Positions 1 to 6,402 of a stretch of DNA of 11,225 nucleotides are shown here, in pieces. This DNA is from Clostridia bacterium. Lineage in GTDB: Bacteria > Bacillota > Clostridia > Oscillospirales > Acutalibacteraceae. Below the pieces are notes generated by a model that saw only the letters and a list, made by a program, of their open reading frames with translations, was not told where the DNA came from and did not search any database. The translations under genes were made by a program, and so were the position numbers. Where the stretch lies: NCBI GenBank assembly GCA_017480265.1, contig JAFVAZ010000072.1, positions 1 to 11,225 on the forward strand. The letters are read 5' to 3'. The number at the start of each line of letters is the position of its first letter. Positions within the stretch are counted from its first letter, which is position 1.

Positions 1-79
1 AGCCATTTTTTGCAAAAAGTTTAGCTGTTTCTCTCCCGATCCCCCTGGAAGCACCTGTGATCAAAACTGTTTTATTCAT
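1..79 (-). CDS. Short-chain dehydrogenase/reductase, N-terminal fragment (cut by window edge)
   Basis: Only the first 26 codons are inside the window, running leftward off the edge. They begin MNKTVLITGASRGIGRE, which shows the first beta strand and the TGxxxGIG dinucleotide-binding loop (residues 8-15) of the classical SDR Rossmann fold, so an NAD(P)H-dependent oxidoreductase is expected. The substrate cannot be told from this part; FabG-like reductases and many other SDRs share the motif. The ATG lies inside the last codons of the upstream flavin-reductase-like gene, and the two reading frames overlap by 8 bases (72-79), so translational coupling and a shared transcript are likely. Family assignment is secure, specific function is not. 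Confidence 0.85.
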   Translation of the reverse strand, partial: MNKTVLITGASRGIGRETAKLFAKNG

Positions 80-584
80 TTTTTACCAGTACCTTTTCGA
101 TTTCTCCGATATACATCTTGTGGTAATCTTTAAGCGGATAGTTTTGCTCGATAAAGTCATCTAAAAACAGCTCCGGTGCTAAATATTGAGCATATATTTT
201 CCTGCAGATTAAAACTAAATTAGATTCTTCAAAATATGGTGCACAGCCATCTAAGATAGGATGAAAGCCTATTTTTTTGATCTTGTCTACATTTTTACCA
301 GAGTTTGTCCCGCAAAAGGAAAGCTTGCTTTTATATTTGTCATCATAAAATGATAACGTATAAAAGTCACTCCCCTCCATAAATTTAAACGTATGTCTGC
401 TAGGTCGTATAAAGCAGAACGTCACGTTTTTATTCCACAAAACACCCACTCCACCCCAGCTAGCCGTCATAGTATTGATGCTTTCTCCATCGTTAGCCGT
501 TATCAGCATCCACTTTTCTCCTATTAATTTAAAAAAGTTTTCATTAAGTGAATCCACCGAGATTTCCTCAAATTTATTCGTCAT
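72..584 (-). CDS. Flavin reductase-like domain protein (flavoredoxin-type FMN-binding protein)
   Basis: A 170-residue protein matching the flavin reductase-like / flavoredoxin family, small cytoplasmic FMN-binding split-barrel proteins that reduce flavin or pass electrons. The N-terminal half shows the family pattern: KWMLITA strand, then MTASWGG (about residues 39-45), a W-N-K turn, and I-R-P-S-R-H-T, the loop that usually contacts the flavin phosphate. There is no signal peptide or membrane segment. The start at 584 is chosen because GAGGGAG (594-600 on this strand) lies 9 bases upstream; a longer frame beginning with TTG at 602 would bury that site. The gene has its own promoter (768-797) and overlaps the SDR gene downstream, so a two-gene redox unit is plausible. 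The physiological electron donor and acceptor are unknown. Confidence 0.85.
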   Translation of the reverse strand: MTNKFEEISVDSLNENFFKLIGEKWMLITANDGESINTMTASWGGVGVLWNKNVTFCFIRPSRHTFKFMEGSDFYTLSFYDDKYKSKLSFCGTNSGKNVDKIKKIGFHPILDGCAPYFEESNLVLICRKIYAQYLAPELFLDDFIEQNYPLKDYHKMYIGEIEKVLVKNE

Positions 585-593
585 AGAAAAACA

Positions 594-600
594 CTCCCTC
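594..600 (-). promoter_or_regulatory. Ribosome binding site deciding the flavoprotein start
   Basis: GAGGGAG on the minus strand, 9 bases before the ATG at 582-584. It supports that start over the in-frame TTG at 602, which would lie upstream of this site. Confidence 0.75.
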
Positions 601-602
601 AA

Positions 603-767
603 GATTTAATCCAGCTTTATTTGCAACCAAAAGCACTGAGCTCAGCTTTAGCACTATATGCAAAAACAAGTTTATTTATCAACTGCAACTCTGTCGTCAT
701 GCTAAGTGGTGCGGTTGCGTGCGTCTATAGTGTCAAGTTATTGCAATAAACTGCTTTTCACATCTTT
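603..767 (-). promoter_or_regulatory. Long untranslated leader of the flavoprotein operon with nested inverted repeats
   Basis: No gene is seen between the flavoprotein gene and truB (585-837). From the promoter at 768-797 a leader of roughly 175 bases would be made. It contains an 8-base inverted repeat (745-752 with 669-676, AGTTTATT/AATAAACT on the minus strand), inside which AACT/AGTT and GCAAC/GTTGC can pair in nested order. Further on is a CTGAGCTCAG palindrome near 638-647. The pairing order suits a folded RNA, but no riboswitch class I know is recognised, and the pattern could also be a small MITE-like repeat with imperfect terminal inverted repeats. No strong terminator with a U-tract is visible. 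Confidence 0.4.
736..752. repeat. Palindrome just downstream of a promoter (possible operator)
   Basis: AGTTATTGCAATAAACT, read on the plus strand, is a near-perfect palindrome: the core TTATTGCAATAA (738-749) is fully symmetric, and the outer AGTT/AACT arms match if one extra base is allowed. It starts about 16 bases downstream of the -10 box of the leftward promoter, a position where a bound repressor could block transcription. It also forms one arm of the leader inverted repeat, so it may act in RNA instead. Confidence 0.35.
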
Positions 768-797
768 ATTATATAATTTTTTATTTTGAAAATTCAA
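768..797 (-). promoter_or_regulatory. Sigma-A type promoter for the flavoprotein-SDR operon
   Basis: Minus strand TTGAAT (792-797), an 18-base spacer, and a perfect TATAAT (768-773). It lies between the end of truB and the flavoprotein gene and points leftward, which suggests that the redox pair is transcribed independently of ychF-truB. Confidence 0.65.
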
Positions 798-837
798 TGC
801 TTTGAGAGCTTTTTTATTCCTTTTGCAGTTATATTTT

Positions 838-1761
838 TTAACTTTTCAATAGTTTAAAAAACATCAATTCGTTATTTTCCAAGTTTATTTTCCCCAATCC
901 CAGGAAATCATATGAGCAAGCACTTTGAGGAGATTTAGGTGCATAGACCTTAAATATTTCTGAATTTCTATAATCCTCTATGGAGACCCTATTTAGGTCA
1001 ATATTTCCGCCATTTTTAAATCTATTTCCCTGAGCAAATGTCAAGTTAACGCAATTGTAATCTCCAAAAATACATTCTATTGGCATGATGTGCTGGTGCA
1101 AAATCCCTTTTTTGCAATAATCTTTAGCAGCATCAAGAGTTATGCAGTCTTTTAGATAAAATGGCCCGGAGCGTATCCTTTCAAGGGTTGTTAAGGTTGC
1201 GCTGCACCCCAGCTTTTTGCCGATATCTGCACATAATGTCCTCACATAGGTCCCCTTGGAGCAAGTAGTAGAAATGGTTACTCTTTTTGTTTCTGCGTTA
1301 TAATCTATCAACTGGATATTTTTTATTTCGATCGATCTTTTACTTCGCGGGATTACCAGCCCTTGCCTTGCCAGTGTATACAGCCTTTGCCCGTTTTGCT
1401 TCACTGCTGAATACATGGGCGGTGTTTGCTCTTGCTTGCCTAGCAGAAGCTTTAAAATACCCTCTATATCTTTTTTATCGAGATCTGGCACTGCAGATCT
1501 TTTTAAGATTTGGCCCGTGATATCTTCACTGTCGGTTTCAATCCCCAATTGAAAAGTAGCTATATATTCTTTAGTCTTGTTGAGGAATATTTCTTGTACT
1601 TTAGTTGCTTTACCTATTAAGATTGGCAAAACACCTGTAGCTAATGGATCTAACGTACCCGCGTGACCCACTTTTTTTGCCTTAGTTAATTTTTTCATAA
1701 TGGCAACTATATCGAAAGATGTGAAATTTGGTGGCTTGTTTATTAGTATTATCCCATCCAT
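838..1761 (-). CDS. truB: tRNA pseudouridine(55) synthase TruB
   Basis: A 307-residue cytoplasmic enzyme that isomerises U55 to pseudouridine in the T-loop of elongator tRNAs; the length is normal for bacterial TruB. Visible features in order are the N-terminal NKPPNFTSFD motif (residues 8-17), the catalytic loop GHAGTLDPLATG with Asp38 as the nucleophile, the PPMYSAVKQNGQRLY block (114-128), CSKGTYVRTLCADIG (167-181), and a C-terminal PUA-like region. An AAAGGA element lies about 10 bases before the ATG. It follows ychF in the same direction after 37 bases, so the two are probably cotranscribed. In many Firmicutes truB sits with rbfA, infB and ribF instead; here it is next to ychF. Confidence 0.97.
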   Translation of the reverse strand: MDGIILINKPPNFTSFDIVAIMKKLTKAKKVGHAGTLDPLATGVLPILIGKATKVQEIFLNKTKEYIATFQLGIETDSEDITGQILKRSAVPDLDKKDIEGILKLLLGKQEQTPPMYSAVKQNGQRLYTLARQGLVIPRSKRSIEIKNIQLIDYNAETKRVTISTTCSKGTYVRTLCADIGKKLGCSATLTTLERIRSGPFYLKDCITLDAAKDYCKKGILHQHIMPIECIFGDYNCVNLTFAQGNRFKNGGNIDLNRVSIEDYRNSEIFKVYAPKSPQSACSYDFLGLGKINLENNELMFFKLLKS

Positions 1762-1798
1762 TTAAAAAGCGTCCTTTTTTTGCTCAAGTATACGACCT

Positions 1799-2893
1799 TT
1801 AAACATTAAATCTAAATAAAACTACATCCCCATCTTGCATCACATAATCTTTACCTTCAGAGCGCAGTAGACCTTTTTCTCTTGCACTGTTTAGGGAGCC
1901 AGAAGAGACCAAATCATTATACGAGACGACCTCTGCTCGTATAAAGCCACGTTCAAAATCCGTGTGGATTTTCCCGGCAGCTTCAGGCGCCTTTGTCCCT
2001 TTAGATATTGTCCAGGCCCTCACTTCTGTTTCTCCGGCTGTGAGAAATGAAATCAACCCCAAAAGTTCATAGCAAGCCTTTATCAGGCGGTCAAGCCCAG
2101 ATTCTGCAAGTCCGATATCTGCCAAGAAAACTTTTTTTTCTTCTTCATTCATCTCAGCGATCTCTGCCTCTACCTCTGCACATATAGGCAAAACGGTAGA
2201 ATTTTCTTCATCGGCCATGCTTTTTACTTGTAGAAAGTAGATATTTTTGCTTATATCACCCTTGAAGTCCCCTTCGCTAAAATTAGCCGCATAAATTACT
2301 TTTTTATTGGTCAGCAAATTCATGCCTTTTAATAAGTTTAGTTCTTCTGGGGAAGTATCCATATTTCTTGCCAGATTTTCAGTTTCTAGATGTTTTTTTA
2401 ACCTTTCAAGGAAATCAAGATCTGCTTGATATTTTTTATCCGCTTTCAACATTTTTTTTGTTTTATCTATACGCCGCTCCACTAGCTCCATATCTGACAA
2501 AATCAACTCTAGGTTTATAGTCTCCATATCTCTTTTGGGGTCGATACTACCGTCCACATGCACTATGTTGTCGTTATCAAAACACCGTACAACGTGGACA
2601 ATAGCATCAACTTCGCGTATATTGGCTAAGAATTTATTGCCAAGTCCTTCACCTTTTGAAGCACCTTTTACAAGTCCAGCTATATCTACAAACTCCACAG
2701 TAGCCGGAGTGAACTTTTCAGGTTTATACATTTCGTTTAGCTTTTCTAGGCGCTTATCCGGTACGGCTACTATCCCGATATTAGGCTCTATTGTGCAAAA
2801 AGGGTAGTTAGCAGCGCCTGCCCCGGCATTTGTTATCGCATTGAAGAGTGTGCTTTTTCCTACATTTGGCAACCCCACAATTCCCAACTTCAT
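1799..2893 (-). CDS. ychF: Ribosome-associated ATPase YchF (OLA1 family)
   Basis: A 364-residue Obg-family P-loop protein, the usual YchF length. The G1 motif is GLPNVGKS (residues 7-14), G3 is DIAGLVKGAS (70-79), and the G4 position reads NFSE (204-207), the NxxE form that gives this family its preference for ATP over GTP. A coiled-coil helical region follows (about 130-175), and a TGS domain closes the protein (about 281-363, with FLTAGETEVRAW and the HTDFERGFIRAEV block). Known members bind the ribosome and are linked to stress responses and translation fidelity. AGGAAG precedes the ATG. truB lies 37 bases downstream on the same strand. All key motifs are intact. Confidence 0.97.
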   Translation of the reverse strand: MKLGIVGLPNVGKSTLFNAITNAGAGAANYPFCTIEPNIGIVAVPDKRLEKLNEMYKPEKFTPATVEFVDIAGLVKGASKGEGLGNKFLANIREVDAIVHVVRCFDNDNIVHVDGSIDPKRDMETINLELILSDMELVERRIDKTKKMLKADKKYQADLDFLERLKKHLETENLARNMDTSPEELNLLKGMNLLTNKKVIYAANFSEGDFKGDISKNIYFLQVKSMADEENSTVLPICAEVEAEIAEMNEEEKKVFLADIGLAESGLDRLIKACYELLGLISFLTAGETEVRAWTISKGTKAPEAAGKIHTDFERGFIRAEVVSYNDLVSSGSLNSAREKGLLRSEGKDYVMQDGDVVLFRFNV

Positions 2894-2926
2894 TTCGATA
2901 TCTTCCTTCCTATTATTTTACTTTAT

Positions 2927-2935
2927 ATTTTACCA
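2927..2935 (-). promoter_or_regulatory. Possible extended -10 promoter for ychF-truB
   Basis: Minus strand TGGTAAAAT, an extended -10 element about 35 bases before the ychF start. No good -35 hexamer is seen 17-18 bases upstream, as is tolerated for extended -10 promoters. The wording TGTGGTAAAAT is shared with the promoter of the M16 gene on the other strand. Confidence 0.4.
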
Positions 2936-2979
2936 CACAACCAGCAAAAGAGATAGTGGGCAGCAATGGGTTGGCTTGA

Positions 2980-3162
2980 GGTAGTTATCTAAATGCAGGG
3001 GAAAGCTTAGTTGCTCCAATTACGCATATAAAGTCTAAAAAATATGCTTCTAATGGGGAAGCATATGATCTTATTAATTTTAAAATGCTAAGCGGTAAGG
3101 TGTATATCTACAAAATGTTTAATTCACACCCGCAGTTAAATTGCATCATTCAGGCGTTTTAG
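2980..3162 (+). pseudogene. Unassigned 60-codon open stretch antisense to rpmF terminator region; possible gene remnant
   Basis: On the plus strand there are 60 codons without a stop, ending at TAG (3160-3162) and overlapping the last bases of rpmF. The conceptual peptide has an ordinary protein look (for example SYLNAGESLVAPITHIKS, then a stretch rich in Tyr, Phe and Ile). The frame also stays open from about 2938 to a single TGA at 2977-2979. There is no Shine-Dalgarno site and no start codon near the beginning. It could be the tail of a decayed gene, or chance. The intrinsic terminator of rpmF lies within it on the other strand, which argues for a non-coding role. I do not recognise the family. 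Confidence 0.2.
3037..3066 (-). terminator. Intrinsic terminator downstream of rpmF
   Basis: On the minus strand a perfect 9-base-pair stem (ATATGCTTC / GAAGCATAT, 3058-3066 with 3042-3050) with a 7-base loop runs straight into six T residues (3037-3042). It lies about 92 bases past the rpmF stop and before the ychF -10 element, so it separates the rpmF transcript from ychF-truB. Confidence 0.75.
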
Positions 3163-3341
3163 GCTTCAACTTCAACTACTTCTCTTGCGTTGTATGTTCC
3201 GCATTGTTTGCAAACCTTATGCGCTAATTTTAACTCTCCGCACTTTGGGCATTCCACAAGCGCCGGGATATTTAACTTCCAAACTGTAGAGCGGCGTTTG
3301 TCACGTCTAGCTTTAGAAACTTTTCTTTTTGGCACAGCCAT
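3159..3341 (-). CDS. rpmF: 50S ribosomal protein L32
   Basis: A 60-residue basic protein starting [17 protein letters not shown], the hallmark N-terminus of bacterial L32. Four cysteines form a zinc ribbon: CPKC (residues 34-37) and CKQC (44-47 region), so this is the zinc-binding C+ form. It is a structural component of the large ribosomal subunit. AAGGAGAG lies 8-9 bases before the ATG. A perfect-consensus promoter upstream and an intrinsic terminator downstream suggest that it is expressed strongly as its own short transcript. In most bacteria rpmF follows yceD (DUF177) and precedes plsX or fabH; neither partner is here. Confidence 0.97.
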   Translation of the reverse strand: MAVPKRKVSKARRDKRRSTVWKLNIPALVECPKCGELKLAHKVCKQCGTYNAREVVEVEA

Positions 3342-3422
3342 ATTTTATCTCTCCTTATAAAAATTTTTAAAAATGAAAAAGTCAAAAATACAATAAAAAT
3401 AACTTTAGCACCATATTCAATT

Positions 3423-3451
3423 ATTATAGACCTTATAAAAAGATTTGTCAA
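3423..3451 (-). promoter_or_regulatory. Perfect-consensus sigma-A promoter for rpmF
   Basis: Minus strand TTGACA (3446-3451), a 17-base spacer and TATAAT (3423-3428): both hexamers and the spacing are ideal. The expected start near 3416 leaves an AT-rich leader of about 75 bases. It lies in the 146-base gap after asnS, where no clear terminator for asnS is visible, so some asnS read-through into rpmF is possible. Confidence 0.85.
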
Positions 3452-3487
3452 ATGTTATTTTAAAGTAAGTGCTAGGCTAGAGGCTTT

Positions 3488-4882
3488 TTAAAATTCAGCC
3501 GAGCCGGTAGTTCTAGGAAAAGGCAAAACATCCCGGATATTAGGTATACCCGTTAGGTACATAATTAACCTCTCGAACCCGAGACCAAACCCGGAATGAG
3601 TGGCACTGCCATAGCGCCGAAGATCCAAGTACCACCAATAGTCCTCTTCTTTTAGACCGAGGTCTTTCATGCGAGCCGTGAGTTTATCCAGGCGTTCTTC
3701 ACGTTGGCTTCCGCCGATGATCTCCCCAATGCCAGGGACTAGAAGGTCCATCGCAGCTACAGTTTTGCCGTCTTCATTCTCACGCATATAAAAAGATTTG
3801 ATCTCCTTTGGATAATTTATAACGAACACAGGTTTTTTGAAGATCTTTTCAGTCAAAAATCTTTCGTGTTCTGTTTGCAGATCAACACCCCAAGAGACTT
3901 TATATTCAAACATATCGTTGTTTTTGGCCAAAATATCTATAGCTTCAGTGTATGAAATTACTCCAAAGTCGGAGTCTACCAAGAGGTACAGTCTATTTAA
4001 AAGGTCCTTATCGAAATATTGATTAAAAAATTTTAAATCTTCCAGGCAATTTTCTACCACATATTTTATGATAAACTTGATCATCTTTTCTGCGATGTTC
4101 ATGGTTTCTTTTAAATCAGCAAACGCTATCTCAGGCTCTATCATCCAGAATTCTGCCGCGTGCCTTTGAGTATAAGACTTTTCTGCGCGGAAAGTAGGCC
4201 CGAAGGTGTATATCTTCCCCAAAGCCATGGCCATACACTCGCCTTCTAGCTGACCAGATACCGTAAGGGAAGTGTGCTTACCAAAGAAATCTTCAGAAAA
4301 ATTTACGGAACTATCGCTATTTTTAGGGAGCTTTTCAAGGTCCATTGAAGTCACCGTGAACATTTCTCCGGCGCCTTCGCAGTCGCTACCGGTTATTATC
4401 GGGGTGTGTGCATAGACAAAACCATTTTCATTGAAGAACTTGTGGATAGCAAAAGCAGCCTTGGAGCGAACCCTAAATGCAGCACCAAAGGTGTTGGTCC
4501 GAGGCCTCAAGTGCGCTATTGTCCGCAGATATTCCATGGTGTGGTGCTTTTTTTGCAGAGGATAATCACTAGTGGATTTGCCTTCAATCACGACATTTTC
4601 TGCTTGAATCTCAAATGCTTGCTGTGCTTGGGGAGTATCTACCAAAATCCCCTGAACGTATAAAGCAGCGCCTACGTTTAGTTTTGAGATATCTTGGAAA
4701 TTGCTAATTTTCTCAGCTAAACAAACAATCTGGATGCCATTAAAAAAACTACCGTCGTTTAAATCAATAAAACAAAGGTCTTTAGAATTCCGTATAGATC
4801 TGACCCAACCACATACTTTAATTGACTTAGATAGATATTGAGGATAATCACTGTAAATCTGAGAGATTTCAATTCTTTCCAT
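3488..4882 (-). CDS. asnS: Asparaginyl-tRNA synthetase
   Basis: A 464-residue class IIb synthetase that charges tRNA-Asn with asparagine in the cytoplasm. The N-terminal OB-fold anticodon-binding domain (about 1-105) contains [10 protein letters not shown] (22-31). Motif 1 is near 148-163, motif 2 includes [11 protein letters not shown] and EFWMIEPE (231-251), and motif 3 is [22 protein letters not shown] (431-452). The FRAExSxTxRH/EFWMxE pattern and GEMF near 172 favour AsnRS over AspRS. The start at 4882 gives the family length and has GAGGGGAG 11 bases upstream. A longer in-frame reading to 4960 would begin at or before the -35/-10 boxes and is rejected. The predicted leader is only about 43 bases, so there is no T-box element, which is often found upstream of tRNA synthetase genes in Firmicutes. 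Confidence 0.97.
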   Translation of the reverse strand: MERIEISQIYSDYPQYLSKSIKVCGWVRSIRNSKDLCFIDLNDGSFFNGIQIVCLAEKISNFQDISKLNVGAALYVQGILVDTPQAQQAFEIQAENVVIEGKSTSDYPLQKKHHTMEYLRTIAHLRPRTNTFGAAFRVRSKAAFAIHKFFNENGFVYAHTPIITGSDCEGAGEMFTVTSMDLEKLPKNSDSSVNFSEDFFGKHTSLTVSGQLEGECMAMALGKIYTFGPTFRAEKSYTQRHAAEFWMIEPEIAFADLKETMNIAEKMIKFIIKYVVENCLEDLKFFNQYFDKDLLNRLYLLVDSDFGVISYTEAIDILAKNNDMFEYKVSWGVDLQTEHERFLTEKIFKKPVFVINYPKEIKSFYMRENEDGKTVAAMDLLVPGIGEIIGGSQREERLDKLTARMKDLGLKEEDYWWYLDLRRYGSATHSGFGLGFERLIMYLTGIPNIRDVLPFPRTTGSAEF

Positions 4883-4931
4883 ACCCCTTATAGCTCCCCT
4901 CTTTTGATGACTGAAATTACACATTACTTTC

Positions 4932-4960
4932 ATTATAAGCAAATTAACTAAAACAGTCAA
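4932..4960 (-). promoter_or_regulatory. Sigma-A promoter for asnS
   Basis: Minus strand TTGACT (4955-4960), a 17-base spacer and TATAAT (4932-4937). The expected transcription start near 4925 leaves a short leader before the asnS ATG at 4882 and excludes the longer gene model. Confidence 0.8.
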
Positions 4961-5003
4961 TCAGGTGTTTATTTTTGTAAATTATTTAAAAATCGATAAT
5001 GGA

Positions 5004-5033
5004 TTGTAAATATACTATGGAATGTGGTAAAAT
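5004..5033 (+). promoter_or_regulatory. Promoter for the M16-lgt-lepA operon
   Basis: TTGTAA (5004-5009), an 18-base spacer and TAAAAT (5028-5033), the latter preceded by TGG to give an extended -10. It diverges from the asnS promoter; the two -35 boxes are about 43 bases apart, so the two start regions share one intergenic space. Confidence 0.55.
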
Positions 5034-5063
5034 AACAATATAAGCACTTACGGAAAAAAACAG

Positions 5064-5081
5064 AGAGGAGTTTGCATGTGA
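5064..5081 (+). promoter_or_regulatory. Ribosome binding site and overlapping AUG-stop / GTG start
   Basis: GAGGAG (5065-5070) is followed by ATG-TGA (5076-5081). The G of that ATG is the first base of GTG (5078-5080), which is in frame with the peptidase gene. Spacing is 5 bases to the ATG and 7 to the GTG. The in-frame TTG at 5072 is too close to the Shine-Dalgarno site to serve, so GTG is the likely start and the ATG makes a start-stop dicodon. Confidence 0.6.
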
Positions 5082-6352
5082 ACCTTGTAAGAAAAAGCAT
5101 ATGTGACGGAGTAAACTTTAGTAATATAAAGGATAATAGATTCAAAACAGGCAGGGTATCCATTACGGTATTTGTGCCGCTGGATAAAGATAAAGTAGCG
5201 CAAAATGCGATCCTGCCATTTTTGCTGAGTAAAACTTGCGAAAAATACCCTGATTTAAAGAATTTAAATGATAGGCTAGAAAATTTATATGGTGTTTCGG
5301 TGGGCGCAGAGGTTAGCAAATTAGGCGAAGTGCAGGTCTTAAGTATATCTGCGACGTTTTTAGAAGATGAATATTCGCTGCAAAAAGAAAATATAGCGCA
5401 AGGTGCGGTAGATCTACTCTGCCAGATGTTTTTTTATCCTGTGCTTGAAGGCATGGCGTTTTTAGGGGAAAACGTAGAGCAAGAAAAAAGGCAGCTGATA
5501 GAGATGATAGAATCTGAGTATAACGATAAGCGGGTCTTTGCTAAAAATAAGTGTGAACAATGGATGTGTAAAGATGAAAAATTTGGGATAAATCGCTTGG
5601 GGACCGTAGAACAGGTAAAAAGCTTAACGGGGCAAGAAATTTTTGATGCATGGCTAAATATGTTATCTAGTGCGAAAATTGAGATAACTTTGCTAGGCAA
5701 AGCTGATAGCGAGAAAGTATACGAAAGGTTCCGGGATGAATTTAGCAAAGTAAAGAGAACGAATGTAGTTGCTTGTGCGACGAAGATTATAAAAAGGGCA
5801 GGCAAAATTTCGGAATATGCTGATGTGATGAATGTATCTCAGAGCAAATTGGTCATGGGTTTTCGCACAGAGGTCTCGGCGGATGATGAGCTTGTAAACG
5901 CCATGAGAGTGGCAGTAGCGATCTTTGGTGCTACGCCTTACTCCAAATTATTTTTAAATGTCAGAGAGAAATATAGCCTCTGCTATTATTGTTCTGCGAA
6001 ATATGACAAAAATAAAGGCATTATGATGGTCCAAAGCGGTGTGGAAAATGAAAATATAGATAGAGCTAAAGAAGAAATTTTGAATCAATTGGAAGAAGTA
6101 AAGAGGGGGAATTTTACAGAAGAAGACATGCAAGCTATAAAGAGGAGCATGACAAATAGCTTCCGAACCGTAGGGGATTATTTGAGTAGTATGGAGAATT
6201 TTTACTTATCGCAGATATTTGACAAAAACAAGGTAACTACAGATGAACTGATAGAAAAAATAAAGAAGGTCACTAAGAGCGAAGTGATCACAGCTGCCAA
6301 CATGATTACCTTAGATACAGTTTATGTGTTGAAAGGTAAAGCTAGACCCTGA
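5078..6352 (+). CDS. M16 peptidase-like protein, non-catalytic partner (YmfF-like)
   Basis: A 424-residue protein with the two-lobe layout of one M16 (pitrilysin/insulinase) half. The place where the zinc motif HxxEH is expected (about residues 46-60, PFLLSKTCEKYPDL) has no histidine, so it cannot bind catalytic zinc there. The C-terminal lobe keeps an arginine-tyrosine element (REKYSLCYY, 296-304) of the kind used for substrate binding in two-chain M16B enzymes. No signal peptide or membrane segment is seen, so a cytoplasmic location is likely. The next gene encodes the zinc-bearing half, which suggests a heterodimer. The B. subtilis pair YmfF/YmfH has the same arrangement; its exact substrate is not something the sequence tells. 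Confidence 0.88.
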   Translation: MNLVRKSICDGVNFSNIKDNRFKTGRVSITVFVPLDKDKVAQNAILPFLLSKTCEKYPDLKNLNDRLENLYGVSVGAEVSKLGEVQVLSISATFLEDEYSLQKENIAQGAVDLLCQMFFYPVLEGMAFLGENVEQEKRQLIEMIESEYNDKRVFAKNKCEQWMCKDEKFGINRLGTVEQVKSLTGQEIFDAWLNMLSSAKIEITLLGKADSEKVYERFRDEFSKVKRTNVVACATKIIKRAGKISEYADVMNVSQSKLVMGFRTEVSADDELVNAMRVAVAIFGATPYSKLFLNVREKYSLCYYCSAKYDKNKGIMMVQSGVENENIDRAKEEILNQLEEVKRGNFTEEDMQAIKRSMTNSFRTVGDYLSSMENFYLSQIFDKNKVTTDELIEKIKKVTKSEVITAANMITLDTVYVLKGKARP

Positions 6353-6392
6353 TGTTTGTTCCCCGAAGCTTTGATTTAAAATTCAGAAAGGT

Positions 6393-6402
6393 AGGATTAT
6401 TG
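6393..6402 (+). promoter_or_regulatory. Ribosome binding site deciding the second M16 start
   Basis: AGGA (6393-6396), preceded by AAAGG, sits 6 bases before ATG 6403-6405. The alternative ATG at 6352, which overlaps the previous stop, has only a distant AAAGG about 16 bases away, so 6403 is preferred. Confidence 0.6.

Noticed and set aside
585..602. TTG start at 602 for the flavoprotein
   Set aside because: The Shine-Dalgarno site at 594-600 lies inside that extension and is properly spaced for the ATG at 584.
782..826. Terminator for truB near its stop codon
   Set aside because: Only a three-base stem (GCT/AGC) next to a T-run, on the strand opposite to truB; too weak to call.
1287..1520. 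77-codon plus-strand frame within truB
   Set aside because: Antisense to the conserved core of TruB; hydrophobic look comes from reading the opposite strand.
2977..2979. TGA read as tryptophan (alternative genetic code)
   Set aside because: TGA ends the first M16 gene at 6350-6352 and no confident gene here contains an internal TGA, so the standard bacterial code holds.
4883..4960. 26-residue N-terminal extension of asnS
   Set aside because: It would cover the -10 and -35 boxes of the asnS promoter, and the protein from 4882 already has the family length and a good Shine-Dalgarno site.
4969..5319. 116-codon minus-strand frame over the start of the first M16 gene
   Set aside because: It overlaps the divergent promoter region and the M16 coding sequence; its peptide looks like an antisense reading and has no family signature.
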